A stretch of DNA of 64,000 nt from an uncultured Acidobacteriaceae bacterium (GTDB taxonomy: Bacteria > Acidobacteriota > Terriglobia > Terriglobales > Acidobacteriaceae), in assembly GCA_903828675.1 (NCBI GenBank), contig CAIKND010000221.1:62001-126000 (forward strand), written 5' to 3'. The first letter of the stretch is position 1. The number at the start of each line of letters is the position of its first letter. Below the pieces are notes generated by a model. It searched no databases and had not been told where the DNA came from. It saw only the letters and a list, made by a program, of their open reading frames with translations. Positions 1 through 10,600 of the stretch are shown piece after piece. Both the position numbers and the translations under genes were made by a program.

Positions 1-2
1 AC

Positions 3-350
3 TCCGCCAGCCTCCCGGTTACTGGATTGGTCATGAGCGAGTCGGCCAATCTGGCCGGCGGCAAGGTCACCTACGTCGATGGCCATATCGCCAACATCGG
101 AAATCGCACCGTCACCGGAATCTCGGTTCAGATTCTGTTCCGCAACATCGCCCATGAAGTCGTTCAGAACGAAACCCATCCACTAAAGCTGATCCGCACC
201 CGCGATCCATACGTCGATCTGGAACCGGTTTCGGCCGCCCCGCTCAAGCCCGCAGGCGAGCAGGACTTCCGTCTCATCTTCGACGCAGTTTCCCCGGACT
301 GGGACGGCGCCTACCCAGAGATCCGCATCGTGCGCCTCGACACAAAGTAG
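3..350 (+). CDS. C-terminal part of a hypothetical protein (DUF2393-like), truncated by the window start
   Basis: Frame is open from the window edge to the stop at 350; no upstream sequence available. Confidence 0.5.
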   Translation, partial: SASLPVTGLVMSESANLAGGKVTYVDGHIANIGNRTVTGISVQILFRNIAHEVVQNETHPLKLIRTRDPYVDLEPVSAAPLKPAGEQDFRLIFDAVSPDWDGAYPEIRIVRLDTK

Positions 351-606
351 CGCTTACTCGCTCTGCTTACCGGGTAGAAAATACCCAATAATGAACAAAT
401 TACATAGTCCTTGCTTATCAAGGTGACGCTTGCTTTCGTGCGAGCCTTAACGTTATCGCGACAAAGCGCACATTCTAAATGCGATACGTTTTTCCCCTCC
501 TGATCGTCTGCTTTGGCATCCACGGTGCAATAGGTAAGGGCGAGCAGACAGTACAGCTCACCCCGCAGAACCATTGCGGTGAACGAGTCAAAGAGGGTTC
601 AAACCC

Positions 607-1491
607 ATGAATAACCGTTCCAACAATTCGAGCATTTTCTCTCGCCGGTTCGCTGTACTTATGCTGGCATCTGCAATCGGACTTCCCGCATGGGCGCAAC
701 AGGCGCAGCCTGCCGGGGATGCACAAAGCACCGCGGCCCAGCAGCCCCCCTCCCCCAAAGCCACAACGTATGTAGCTCCAGGCAGAGAAGGATTCTGGGG
801 AAGGGTAAACCCCTTCGCCCGCAAAGTCTGGGTAAAGAAGCAGGTCACTCCCATCAACGACAGGCTGAGCGAGTTGGATCAGATCAACGCCAATAACGCT
901 CGTGACATCAAGGATGTGGACAGCAGGGCGCAGGCGGGAATCCGCCGCGCACAGTCGGCAGCCGACGCGGCCAACCAGACCGCCACCGCGGCAGGCGCTC
1001 AGGCTCTGAATGCAAATGGCATTGCCCAGGGCGCGGCAGGCCACGTCGATCAATTGAATTCCACCGTCAGCGGCTTGGACAAATATCATCCTGTCACTGA
1101 AGCGGATGTCCTTTTCCGCACCGGTGCCCCCGTATTAACCGCGGCTTCCCGTAAACAACTTGACGACCTGTCGGCCAGTATGGTCGGCCACCAGGGTTAT
1201 ATCGTCGAAATCGAGGCACATTCGCCTCATGCGGGCAGCGTCGGTATCCAAAATTCACAGCGTCTGGCAGAAGCGGTCAAGCGCTACCTCGTTACAGAAC
1301 ACCAGATTCCCGTCTACCGTTTGCACTCTGTAGCCCTCGGCAATGCCGAGATGGCCGCAGCCGGCGATGCTCCCATCAAGCCGGTGCGGACCAGTAGTGT
1401 GCATCTCCGGTTGATGGAAAACAGTTTGGCGGCCCAGGCTACAGCTCCTCCCCAGGGTGCAGTAGCTTCGACAGGCGCGGAGCGGCCGTAA
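607..1491 (+). CDS. OmpA-family C-terminal domain protein with signal peptide
   Basis: N-terminal signal-like segment, coiled Ala-rich middle, OmpA-like ADVLFRTGAPVLTAASRKQLDDL...VEIEAHS. Confidence 0.65.
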   Translation: MNNRSNNSSIFSRRFAVLMLASAIGLPAWAQQAQPAGDAQSTAAQQPPSPKATTYVAPGREGFWGRVNPFARKVWVKKQVTPINDRLSELDQINANNARDIKDVDSRAQAGIRRAQSAADAANQTATAAGAQALNANGIAQGAAGHVDQLNSTVSGLDKYHPVTEADVLFRTGAPVLTAASRKQLDDLSASMVGHQGYIVEIEAHSPHAGSVGIQNSQRLAEAVKRYLVTEHQIPVYRLHSVALGNAEMAAAGDAPIKPVRTSSVHLRLMENSLAAQATAPPQGAVASTGAERP

Positions 1492-1593
1492 GGCCATAGT
1501 CCCTCCCCCCTGAGGCAAATCTCCACGCCAGCGGCTACCCCGCCGTCCGGCCGCCAACCAAGCTCTCGCAACGCGAGAGAACCAAGGCAACTT

Positions 1594-1624
1594 GGCCCCC
1601 GTCCAAAACGGGGGCCGTTTTTTG
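1594..1624 (+). terminator. Rho-independent terminator
   Basis: GGCCCCCGTCCAAAACGGGGGCC followed by GTTTTTTTG. Confidence 0.85.
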
Positions 1625-1834
1625 TCTGGGGTTAAATATTTGTTGATAGCCATGCGGCACATTCGATATTTGCTGCTGCGGATTCGCTCCCCCCCATCGT
1701 TTACCAGCGAAACTGCGTCTCAATTGACAGTGCGACAAACGTCACACTATAGTCCGTGCGTCGGGCGCAGACGCAAAGCAGACAACGCGAACTGCACTGC
1801 CGCGTGTCGTCCAAGCCCTCCCGGAGAAATCAAC

Positions 1835-4246
1835 GTGCCCATCGATCGTCGTGAATTTGTAAAAGCCGGAGCCGCCCTTGCCGCTTTCGGAACCCTCGGT
1901 TCCCGCACTGCCTTTGCCGCTTCTGCCAGTGCGCAACCCGTCGGCCAAATGGCTACCTACCCCGCCACCTGGTATCGGCCCTACGTCTCTAAAGTCACGC
2001 ATGAGCCTACCGCTGCCACCTGGCTCCAGATCGATCTCGGCGCCCCCCGCGCCATCGATGCAATCCGCCTTTATCCTTCGTTCACGCCTGGCGATCTGCA
2101 TGCCAATGGCCATGAGTTTCCGCTGCGATTCAAAATCGAGGCATCCAGCGAGCCCTCCTTCACAAATCCAAAACTTATCTTCGACCAGACCGCTTCCGAC
2201 TTCGCCGACCCCTACGACCAGATCAACGAGTTTGCCGCGGCCGGCGTCTCCGGCCGCTACGTGCGCCTGACCGCAACCCGCTTGCGTTCCCCTGAGGATG
2301 GTGTCGGCTACCGCCTCGCGCTCGCCAAAATCGACGTTGTCTCCGGCGGCAACGATGTAGCCGAGCATTGTCCCGTCACCGGCGATCCCGCCCTCGGCAA
2401 TCCCAAGGACCTCGCTCAGATCACTCGTTCACCGCGTCCCATGGGCGAGGGCATCGTCACCGACAATCCCGCCAACGTAACGCCCGCTGCACAATGGCAC
2501 ACGGTTCCTTATCTGGCCGGCGTTCCGCTCACCGGCGTCACCGTCGCAGAAGGCAAAGGCCTCTTCCATCGCGCCATGCAGGACAACATCACATACCTGC
2601 TTGGCTCCTTTTCCGTGGACGAAATGCTTCGCCCCTTCCGCGAGCGCGCCGGCAAGCCCGTCCGTCCCGGCCTGCGCCCGCCCATCGCTTTTTGGGATAC
2701 TACTCTGCCCGGTTCCTCAGCCGGCCGCTTCCTCATGGGCGCCGCCAACACCCTCCGCTGGATGGAGCACGCCGAACTGCGCGATGCCATGAATGACCTC
2801 GTGGACGGCATCGAAGAGTGCCGCGCGCCCAACGGCTACATCATGGCCTATCCCGAAGATATGATCCTGCTGTCGGAACGCGGCGGTTACACCCGCGCCT
2901 GGGTCACCCATGGCCTTATCGAAGCTGGCCTCAGCGGCAATCCCAGAGCCTTTCCGCTTTTGCGCGGATTCTACGATTGGTTCGACAAGTCCCCCGGCCT
3001 GCCCAAAATGATGCGCGGCGGAACCCAGGGCATTCAGGGCATGGTCGGTAACACCCGCATGTTCTTCACCCCCGTCGGCAAGCCGGAAGATATACAAGTT
3101 ATTCAGCGCTATTACCAGGAGAACTATTGGCTCGAAGGCCTCGCAAAGCACGATAAGGACGTAGTCTGGCAGTATCCCTATGACCGCCCGCATAACTACC
3201 TGATAACTGACTTTGAAGCCTATCTCGATATCTATCGCGCCACCGGCGACAAGCGTTATCTCGACGCCATGAGCGGTGCATGGGACCTTTATCACGATAA
3301 CTGGGAGCACGTCGGCGGCTCCATCGCCATCACCGAATTTGGCGAGTTCCCGCCCAGATCCTATCGCCTCAATGCCCAGTTCCCATTCTGCGAGACTGGC
3401 GAAACCTGCGGCAGCGTCTTCTGGGCGCGCTTCAATCAGCGCTTCCAACTCATGCAGCCGGAGCAGGAAAAATACACCAGCGAAATCGAGAAGTCCATCT
3501 ACAACGTCGGTCTCGCCAATCAGGTCGGCTCGCGCGGCATCATCTATCACGCACGCCTCATCGGCATGAAGGGCGATCTACCCGTCCCGCTCTGCACGAA
3601 CTCCTGTTGCGAAGGGCAGGGAACGCGCCTGCTCGGCTCGCTGCCTGAGTACATCTTCTCCACCGCACCCGACGGCCTCTACGTCAACCTGTTCGAGCCG
3701 TCTACCATTCAGTGGGCCCAGGCCGGCGTCCAGATGAAGGCAGTTATGTCCGGTAACTTCCCCATGAGTCCCGATGTAACAATCGAGATAACTTCGCCGC
3801 AGCCGGCGCAGGCCAAAGTCAGGGTTCGCGTTCCCGCATGGGCCGCTGGACTTATGAAGATTAATGTCAATAAGGAAGCCGCCGTCTCCGGCAAGCCCGG
3901 TAGTTATGTAACTCTCGATCGCACCTGGTCCACCGGAGATACTGTCCACTTCACCCTGCCCATGGAACTCAGGCTTACCCGCTACGTAGGTCTCGACAAG
4001 ATCGAAGGCCACGAGCGTTTTGCGCTGGAGTACGGACCGGTCTTGCTTGCACTCATCGGCTCCGGCAGCGCCGTCCTAAAAGTTCCCGGAGGCCACCGCC
4101 ACGAAGACATTCTCAGCCGCATCAAGCAGGACCCCGATCGCCTCCTCCACTTCACCATCGAGGGCCATCCGGAGTTCACTTACATCCCTTACTGGAAGGT
4201 GGTTACCGAGCCATTCACCTGTTACCCGGTCATCGATCTTGCTTAA
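1835..4246 (+). CDS. Beta-L-arabinofuranosidase domain protein (GH127/DUF1680-type) with N-terminal Tat signal and discoidin-like domain
   Basis: GTG start after GGAGA; DRREFVKAGAALAAFG Tat signal; GH127-like core. Confidence 0.8.
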   Translation: MPIDRREFVKAGAALAAFGTLGSRTAFAASASAQPVGQMATYPATWYRPYVSKVTHEPTAATWLQIDLGAPRAIDAIRLYPSFTPGDLHANGHEFPLRFKIEASSEPSFTNPKLIFDQTASDFADPYDQINEFAAAGVSGRYVRLTATRLRSPEDGVGYRLALAKIDVVSGGNDVAEHCPVTGDPALGNPKDLAQITRSPRPMGEGIVTDNPANVTPAAQWHTVPYLAGVPLTGVTVAEGKGLFHRAMQDNITYLLGSFSVDEMLRPFRERAGKPVRPGLRPPIAFWDTTLPGSSAGRFLMGAANTLRWMEHAELRDAMNDLVDGIEECRAPNGYIMAYPEDMILLSERGGYTRAWVTHGLIEAGLSGNPRAFPLLRGFYDWFDKSPGLPKMMRGGTQGIQGMVGNTRMFFTPVGKPEDIQVIQRYYQENYWLEGLAKHDKDVVWQYPYDRPHNYLITDFEAYLDIYRATGDKRYLDAMSGAWDLYHDNWEHVGGSIAITEFGEFPPRSYRLNAQFPFCETGETCGSVFWARFNQRFQLMQPEQEKYTSEIEKSIYNVGLANQVGSRGIIYHARLIGMKGDLPVPLCTNSCCEGQGTRLLGSLPEYIFSTAPDGLYVNLFEPSTIQWAQAGVQMKAVMSGNFPMSPDVTIEITSPQPAQAKVRVRVPAWAAGLMKINVNKEAAVSGKPGSYVTLDRTWSTGDTVHFTLPMELRLTRYVGLDKIEGHERFALEYGPVLLALIGSGSAVLKVPGGHRHEDILSRIKQDPDRLLHFTIEGHPEFTYIPYWKVVTEPFTCYPVIDLA

Positions 4247-4278
4247 GCCGTCGGTCCGGGAATCCCCTGCTCCTGCGC

Positions 4279-5289
4279 CTATGGTTCCCCCGGCCGCGCA
4301 AAGGCTCCGCGGTAATAGTGCAGAATCCACATAGTCGCAATGAGAAACAGAATCCCCATACCGAACGACACGATGTAAATCGAGTTCTGAAATTGCGCCG
4401 GTGGCTGCTGCTGTCCAAGTCCCATGGTCTGGTTGATCTCCGCTGAGTAGCGCGTCATCAACGATGGGTGCGCGACATAGATAACGTACTGAACCAGCCC
4501 GAGTGCCTGGATGGCCATCGCCAGTCGCCGCGCCCACTCCTCCAGCCGCCACAGTCCCACGCCCGCCGCTGCCAGCAAAACACCATAGATTAGGAAGAAC
4601 GCCGCCTTTTCCCATCCGTGCAAAAGAAATCCGAAAATCGGAGTCGGAATAGTAAGAAATGCCGTCAGCACGCATGAGCATGCCCCAATCATGGTCAGGA
4701 CCGAAATCACGGCAATCAAAACCGGGCGGCGGCTTTCCACTACCCAACCCGGCCCGCTTGCGAACGCGTCTCGCACTTTTTTCAGATTGAAGTAAATCAG
4801 CCAGGAAATGCCCACGGCGCACATGATCCCGTAAAAGAGCGCTACGATGCCAAAAATGACCTTGGTCATCGCGTGCATGCTCTCCACCTGTGCGGGACTC
4901 ATGGTCGCCGTAGCCGGCAAAGACACCGCCATCGTCACCAGAGTCATAAGCATGGAAATCAAGCCAATCACAGCCAATCCGCCGCCGATCACCAGCACCG
5001 AGTACCGAGCCCAGCGTCGTGTCCGGAACAGCCCCACCGCCGTCCAGATTCCCCACACCGCCAGCGCCGCGATGAATGCGCACATCCCATACATGACGAT
5101 GTGCATCCAGCCCGGTGTAGGCATGCCCGTTGCCGCGCCGTGCTGCGCGTCGGAAAATGTCTTGCTCCCTACAACGGCGCCGGCAAATCCCATGCCCACG
5201 GCCATCACCAATTGCAGCAACGAAATCAGCACGAGGATGATCGCGGAAATAATCACACCAGGCAGACGCTTCACGGTTCCTCCTTGCAA
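4279..5289 (-). CDS. Multi-pass membrane protein of unknown function
   Basis: 336-aa ORF with many hydrophobic segments. Confidence 0.6.
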   Translation of the reverse strand: MQGGTVKRLPGVIISAIILVLISLLQLVMAVGMGFAGAVVGSKTFSDAQHGAATGMPTPGWMHIVMYGMCAFIAALAVWGIWTAVGLFRTRRWARYSVLVIGGGLAVIGLISMLMTLVTMAVSLPATATMSPAQVESMHAMTKVIFGIVALFYGIMCAVGISWLIYFNLKKVRDAFASGPGWVVESRRPVLIAVISVLTMIGACSCVLTAFLTIPTPIFGFLLHGWEKAAFFLIYGVLLAAAGVGLWRLEEWARRLAMAIQALGLVQYVIYVAHPSLMTRYSAEINQTMGLGQQQPPAQFQNSIYIVSFGMGILFLIATMWILHYYRGAFARPGEP

Positions 5290-5448
5290 TCAATGAGCGC
5301 GAACGGTTCTGTCGCCAGCGAAATTCGGCGTTAGTTTATGTGAGTGCTTTCGATTACGGAAAACTATATCACCAGCCGATCTCACGCAACAGATGGGCTC
5401 GCGGCACGCGCAACGGTACAATGCTTGCATCCGTCCAATGGAGGTTTT

Positions 5449-5910
5449 ATGCGCAAAATCCTTTTAGCCGTTCTCGCCGCACTCTTCGCTGTCCCGGTTG
5501 CCGTCCCACTCATGGCCCAGGGCGCGCCGCCCCAGGGTGGAGCCGGCAGTCCCTACACCGTCGAGTACTACTACAAGACCCAGTGGGGCCATCAGCAGGA
5601 GTTCCTCGACCTCTTCCTCAAGAACCACTTCCCGCTGCTTCAGAAGATCCAGGCCACCGGCCGCATCCTCTCCCTCAAGATCGAGTCCCCGGCCTACCAC
5701 ACCACTGAAGATGGCCGCTGGGATTATCGCGTCACCATCCGTTACAAGGACTCCACCGTCGCTACCACCGCCAACCCGGACGAGCCGGCCTTCATCAAGC
5801 AGCTATGGCCCGACCAGACGACTTATCAAAAAGAAGAACAGCGCCGCTTCGAGATTCTTATCTCCCACTGGGACTTGCCCGTAACCGACATAACTCCCGC
5901 AAGTAAGTAA
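5449..5910 (+). CDS. Secreted/periplasmic hypothetical protein
   Basis: ATG after GGAGG, clear signal peptide MRKILLAVLAALFAVPVAVPLMAQ. Confidence 0.6.
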   Translation: MRKILLAVLAALFAVPVAVPLMAQGAPPQGGAGSPYTVEYYYKTQWGHQQEFLDLFLKNHFPLLQKIQATGRILSLKIESPAYHTTEDGRWDYRVTIRYKDSTVATTANPDEPAFIKQLWPDQTTYQKEEQRRFEILISHWDLPVTDITPASK

Positions 5911-5957
5911 GAGGCAAGGAACGGGGAGTCCGTCCGCACACATCGGCGAGCGGGCTT

Positions 5958-5994
5958 TCTGTTCCCTGTTCCCTACTCCCTATTCCCTGTTCTT
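5958..5994. repeat. Imperfect heptanucleotide array (GTTCCCT-type)
   Basis: tct GTTCCCT GTTCCCT ACTCCCT ATTCCCT GTTCTT. Confidence 0.7.
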
Positions 5995-6978
5995 CCACTG
6001 CATTACCAGATCCTCGGCAGCCTCGGCCCATTCAGGAAACTCGAACTCAAACCCGGCATCCAAAAGCCGCCCCGGAATCACACGCCGGCTTTTCAGCACC
6101 AGTTCAGACTCGGTCCGCATCAGCAACGCGCCTAGTTCGACAAGCAGCGAAGGCGCCGGAAACCCGTTCGGCATCTCCCACGCATCCCGCAGCGTTTCCA
6201 TAAATTCGCGATTGGGCAGCGGGTTCGGCGCGGCCAGATTCACCGGTCCTTCCATCTCCTCGCGATCGATCAAAAACTCCACCGCGCGCGCAAAGTCTGC
6301 CTCATGAATCCACGAGACAAACTGCCGTCCGCTACCCAGCGTCCCTCCCACACTGAACCGCACCAGATTCAGGAAGGCCGCGAACGCATTCCCCGGCGTC
6401 GCGCTGAAGGTGATGGCGCTGCGCAGTGCGACTTTGCGTGTAAGCGGCGTCGCCGTTTCAAAGAAAGCGGCTTCCCAGGCCTTGGCCACACCCACTGAAA
6501 AATTCCATGTATCGGGCGCGCGCCGCCTCTTCGAAATCAGTTCGTGACCGCCCAGTTCGCCCGTCGCCTCATCCATAGGCCGGTCCAGTGAGTGGCGATA
6601 AATCGTAGCTGTCGAAGCGTTCAGCCATACCCGCGGCGGTGCGCTCATCCCCGCGATCACGTGGTTCAGCAGCCTCGTCGTTCCAATGCGCGAGTCGTAG
6701 ATCTTCCGCCGATTTGTCTTGTTATAGCGGCAATTCACGCTGCGCCCGGCCAGGTTGATGCAGGCGTCCGCGCCTTCCAGCGTCTCAGTCCACGGCCCGG
6801 GATTCTCGCCGTCCCAGTGAACTGTCTGCCACGGAGCGGTATACGGCCCGCGCGTCAGCACCGTCACATGGTGTCCGTGTTCCTGCAGGCGTCGCGCCAG
6901 CATCTGGCCGATCTGTCCGCTGCCGCCGGGCAGCACAATGCGCAGCGCTCTCGGGCTTGGTGCCGGGAAGGTCTCCAT
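5980..6978 (-). CDS. TIGR01777-family NAD-dependent epimerase
   Basis: RIVLPGGSGQIGQMLARRLQEHGHHVTVLTR nucleotide-binding motif; family-typical layout. Confidence 0.8.
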   Translation of the reverse strand: METFPAPSPRALRIVLPGGSGQIGQMLARRLQEHGHHVTVLTRGPYTAPWQTVHWDGENPGPWTETLEGADACINLAGRSVNCRYNKTNRRKIYDSRIGTTRLLNHVIAGMSAPPRVWLNASTATIYRHSLDRPMDEATGELGGHELISKRRRAPDTWNFSVGVAKAWEAAFFETATPLTRKVALRSAITFSATPGNAFAAFLNLVRFSVGGTLGSGRQFVSWIHEADFARAVEFLIDREEMEGPVNLAAPNPLPNREFMETLRDAWEMPNGFPAPSLLVELGALLMRTESELVLKSRRVIPGRLLDAGFEFEFPEWAEAAEDLVMQWKNRE

Positions 6979-7017
6979 GGATTCAGCCTACAGTGTCCCG
7001 ACGCCTGCATGGCGCGA

Positions 7018-7563
7018 TTACGGCTTGGGAGGAAACTGATATCCCCGCAGTACCAGCCGCCGCCGATACGCTCGGAACTCGCGCACCACCACAATAATCA
7101 CGACCAGGAAGACCAGCAACGGTCCCCAGATGATCCAGCCCGGCCACTCCACGCGATCCCCGCCCACACTTACTGAATCCGCCGCATGCAGCGTGCCGAA
7201 CATCGCCACCAGGTCCTTGCCGACAGAGACGTTTTCACCCAGCCGCACCCCGCCGAAAAAACTCACCAGATCGTCGTCGATCGAGGAGCCATTTTCCGCC
7301 GTCACATCGCCGAAGAAGTTCACAACGTCATGCTGGGCGTCGCCGGCAATGTGGATGCTTCCGAAAAACACCACAATATCGCCTGTCACCTTGCCTTCCA
7401 CATGCACGCTGCAAAAAAAGCACACGGCGTCATGGACCGGTGAGTCGGCCGTGACATGAATGTTGTTGCCAAACTGAACCGCGTCCCGGTCCGCGTGGGC
7501 AGGTGTCCCGCAAAGCGCAAGGGCGGCTCCCAGCAGGCCAACGGCAAGCATTCGTTGCTTCAT
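7018..7563 (-). CDS. Signal peptide plus repeat-containing (bactofilin/polymer-forming-like) protein with C-terminal TM helix
   Basis: Repeating FFGxVxxxxxV pattern, signal peptide MKQRMLAVGLLGAALALCGTPAHA, C-terminal hydrophobic segment. Confidence 0.55.
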   Translation of the reverse strand: MKQRMLAVGLLGAALALCGTPAHADRDAVQFGNNIHVTADSPVHDAVCFFCSVHVEGKVTGDIVVFFGSIHIAGDAQHDVVNFFGDVTAENGSSIDDDLVSFFGGVRLGENVSVGKDLVAMFGTLHAADSVSVGGDRVEWPGWIIWGPLLVFLVVIIVVVREFRAYRRRLVLRGYQFPPKP

Positions 7564-7646
7564 GATAGGTGTCTCCCCCCAAACGATACGCGCAAACGCG
7601 GCCCGCGGTTCCAGAGACAATCATCAACCCGCGAAAGAATTTACTC

Positions 7647-10364
7647 TCAGAACTGAAACCGCATGCCTAGTTGTATCCTTCGCGGCGCCGACGCCCCCGT
7701 GATTTTTCCGAAGTCCGCCGACGATTGCACCTGGTCGATGCCCCACCCGTTTACATGGTTAAGCACGTTGAAGGCGCCGGCAGAGAAACCCACTTTTGGC
7801 GCTTCATCGCCCTTGTCCGCGGTGAAGGCGAAGTCGTGGCCCCAGCGCACATCCATGTCCACATACGACGGGCCGCGCTCCGTGTTGCGTGCCACGCCGT
7901 CCGGCCGCGTGTTAAACAGGTTGTCGCCGAAATCGTCGGTGCCGGTCAGCACCGTCCACGGTGAACCAGTGTTCGCAAACACACCCACGGCCAGGTTCAA
8001 CAGTCCATCCGGATGGAACATCGCGTACATATTCATCTGGTGCCGGCGGTCCCAGCCGGAGTCGGCCCATTCGTTGTTGGGCTCAAATTGATTTTCCGGA
8101 TACCACCCGATTCCGCCTGTGTTTGATTCGTAATGGGACCACGTATAGCGGCCGAAGCCTGTGAAGTATTTGTTCAGCTTTCCACGGTACGCGACGTCCA
8201 TGCCGCTGCCTGCCAGAAAGCCCTCCGGCTGCATCTGCCTTATGCGTCCATAGGCCGGATTCGGCCGCTGGGCAAAGCCCGATAGTTGCGTCGGAGCGTT
8301 GATGTCCACCGAGCGGAACATGTCGATGCCCCGCATCGAGTAAACGCTAATCGTGGCGGTTGCGCGCTCTCCCAGTTGCCGCTCGACCGACAGCCCGTAT
8401 TGGATCTGGTAAGGCAGCTTGGCGTTCGGCCGCAGTTGCGCCAAGGAAGGGGGCTGCGCGGTCAGCGCAATGCAATTCGTGATCGGGACGCAGCCCGAAA
8501 CCGGTAAGCTCGCAGGGTCCATCGACACCTGCACCGAACGGCGGCGCGCATTCCCATACCGCGCTAGATCCAGAATCGGCCCGCCGCCAAAGCGGTCGTA
8601 ATAGATGCCCCCGCCTCCGCGCACAATGGTCTTCGAGTGCGCATCCAGCACCCACGCAAATGAGAACCTCGGCGAAAAGCCAAGCCTCTTCGTCGATAGA
8701 AAATTCTGCCAGTCGTACCTTAGCCCCGGCGAAATCGAAAGCCGGGTGCTGATCTTCATCTGGTCCTGTACAAACGCGCCCATCTCCTGTTGGTGATAGA
8801 TAAAGTGCACGTCGCCCGTGTTCTGCGAGAATGCCGAGGGCCGGTTGTTGGTATAGTTCTGGAACGTCGTTTGCAGCACGGTCACGCCGCCGGCCGCCAC
8901 CGTGGGGCCAAACGTATAGGTTCCCAACTCGTTGGTGTGATCGTCGTAGGCGCGGCGCGCCAGGTGCGGAATGTTCACGCCGTACTTCACCAGGTGACGC
9001 CCGCGCGTCCAACTCACAATATCCGACAGACGGAAGTTGTACTCCGTTGAAAACGCGTCGGTCTGCGCCGAGCCGCTTAGAAAGTCGCCCGGCAGGTTGA
9101 TGCGCGGACCCTCGGTCGTGTTCTTGTTGCGGCTCCAGCTGTGCTCGCCCACCAGCGAAATCTGGTTCAGCAGCACCGCCGAATACGCCGAGTCCAGGTG
9201 GGTCACCAGGTCGTCTTCGCGGTACTCCGAGTTGTATCCGCCCGAGGCCAGTGTCTGTCCGCCCACGCCCTGATTCTGCCCGGTCCAGTCCTCGTAGCTG
9301 TACTGAACATAAGCCGAGTGCCGGTCCCCGAACTGATGCCCGGCGCGCGTGCTGAACTCCGTGTCGCGCGTCGGCGTGGGCACGTTGGCTTCAAAGCTCC
9401 CCGTCGGATTGGCCACCGTAGGCACAATCGTCGCGTTCACCACCGTCTGGCGATCTTCCTCGGCGCGGTTGAATGAAACCAGAAAGCTGCTCTTGTTCGC
9501 ATGAGGGATGGGCCCGGTCGTGTGTCCCTCGTAAATACGCCGCTGCTCCGGCGGCTTCGATGGAGCCAGCGCGTTTTGCGCATTCATCGCCGCGTCGCGA
9601 AAGTAAAAATTAAACTGCCCATGGTAGTGCTCGGCCGCGGATTTGGTCATGATCTCCATCTGTCCGCGCCCAGGGTAGTAGTACCGCGCTGAGTAGGGAT
9701 CCTGGTTGATCTGGACCTCCTGCACCGCCGAAGACGAGACCGTTGCCCGGTTAGCCTCGATGCCGTCCACCAGCAGGCCGCTGCCCCCGGTCGAGGTCGC
9801 GTTGCTGTCTAAAAAGGCGCCCATCGCCGCCACGTAGTCGTTGTCAAAGATGGGCAGAGCCTTCAGGTCCGCGGTTGTCAGCGTCGACGAGTCGCTGTTT
9901 GAATCCGTCGACGTCAGGTCCTGATCGGTTTCCGCATTCACTTCCACATCGGTGGCCACCGACGCAATCGGCAGAATCACGCGCACCGGCGCTGGCAGTG
10001 ACGGCCCTGCCGCGGTCGCCGAACCTTGCCCGGCAGGCGCGGCAATCATTACCGCTGCCCGTACCGTCTTGAATCCCGCCTCCGACACCACCAGCACGTA
10101 CCTGCCGGCATGGGCGGCGGTTATCTGAAAGTTGCCCACCGCATCGGATTTGTACTTGCCGGTTATCGTGCCAGTCGCGTCCACCAGGTCAATCTGAGCG
10201 CCCGGAATAATCGCGCCGGTTGCGTCCGTCACCACCCCGCGCAATGTGAACGCCGGGGCAGTATGGGCCGGGGGGACAGCTGGATTGGCGGCTTGGGCAG
10301 AAGGAATAAACAGGAAAACACCCAGTGCAAACGCACCGGTAACAGCAAAAGCAATAGAGCGCAT
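7647..10364 (-). CDS. TonB-dependent/Oar-like outer membrane receptor with carboxypeptidase regulatory-like domain
   Basis: Signal peptide, FTLRGVVTDATGAIIPGAQIDL domain, beta-barrel with C-terminal aromatic ending RIQLGMRFQF. Confidence 0.8.
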   Translation of the reverse strand: MRSIAFAVTGAFALGVFLFIPSAQAANPAVPPAHTAPAFTLRGVVTDATGAIIPGAQIDLVDATGTITGKYKSDAVGNFQITAAHAGRYVLVVSEAGFKTVRAAVMIAAPAGQGSATAAGPSLPAPVRVILPIASVATDVEVNAETDQDLTSTDSNSDSSTLTTADLKALPIFDNDYVAAMGAFLDSNATSTGGSGLLVDGIEANRATVSSSAVQEVQINQDPYSARYYYPGRGQMEIMTKSAAEHYHGQFNFYFRDAAMNAQNALAPSKPPEQRRIYEGHTTGPIPHANKSSFLVSFNRAEEDRQTVVNATIVPTVANPTGSFEANVPTPTRDTEFSTRAGHQFGDRHSAYVQYSYEDWTGQNQGVGGQTLASGGYNSEYREDDLVTHLDSAYSAVLLNQISLVGEHSWSRNKNTTEGPRINLPGDFLSGSAQTDAFSTEYNFRLSDIVSWTRGRHLVKYGVNIPHLARRAYDDHTNELGTYTFGPTVAAGGVTVLQTTFQNYTNNRPSAFSQNTGDVHFIYHQQEMGAFVQDQMKISTRLSISPGLRYDWQNFLSTKRLGFSPRFSFAWVLDAHSKTIVRGGGGIYYDRFGGGPILDLARYGNARRRSVQVSMDPASLPVSGCVPITNCIALTAQPPSLAQLRPNAKLPYQIQYGLSVERQLGERATATISVYSMRGIDMFRSVDINAPTQLSGFAQRPNPAYGRIRQMQPEGFLAGSGMDVAYRGKLNKYFTGFGRYTWSHYESNTGGIGWYPENQFEPNNEWADSGWDRRHQMNMYAMFHPDGLLNLAVGVFANTGSPWTVLTGTDDFGDNLFNTRPDGVARNTERGPSYVDMDVRWGHDFAFTADKGDEAPKVGFSAGAFNVLNHVNGWGIDQVQSSADFGKITGASAPRRIQLGMRFQF

Positions 10365-10600
10365 GACAGACTTCTCCAGGCAACAAAACACAAAACAAGA
10401 AAAACAAGGGTCGTTCGAGTACACAGGCTATTCATCCCTTGGAGCGCATCCGGGACAATGTCCGATTCCGTGGAAAGATAGCCCGCTTCACGTGCGCAGT
10501 CCGTATATCCAATTGACGCTGCCGCGCTTCAAAGCGCGCGCCTCGGTCCAATGTCGCCCCAGGGTCTCTCCGGGTGCGTTCGTACACAAAAAACTGTCCT

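Noticed and set aside
475-1089. 204-aa minus-strand ORF opposite the OmpA-domain gene
   Set aside because: Antisense to a recognisable gene; Cys/Gly-rich composition typical of shadow frames.
4076-5293. 405-aa minus-strand ORF overlapping the membrane protein at 4279-5289
   Set aside because: Out-of-frame overlap with a better ORF having clear TM segments and a proper start.
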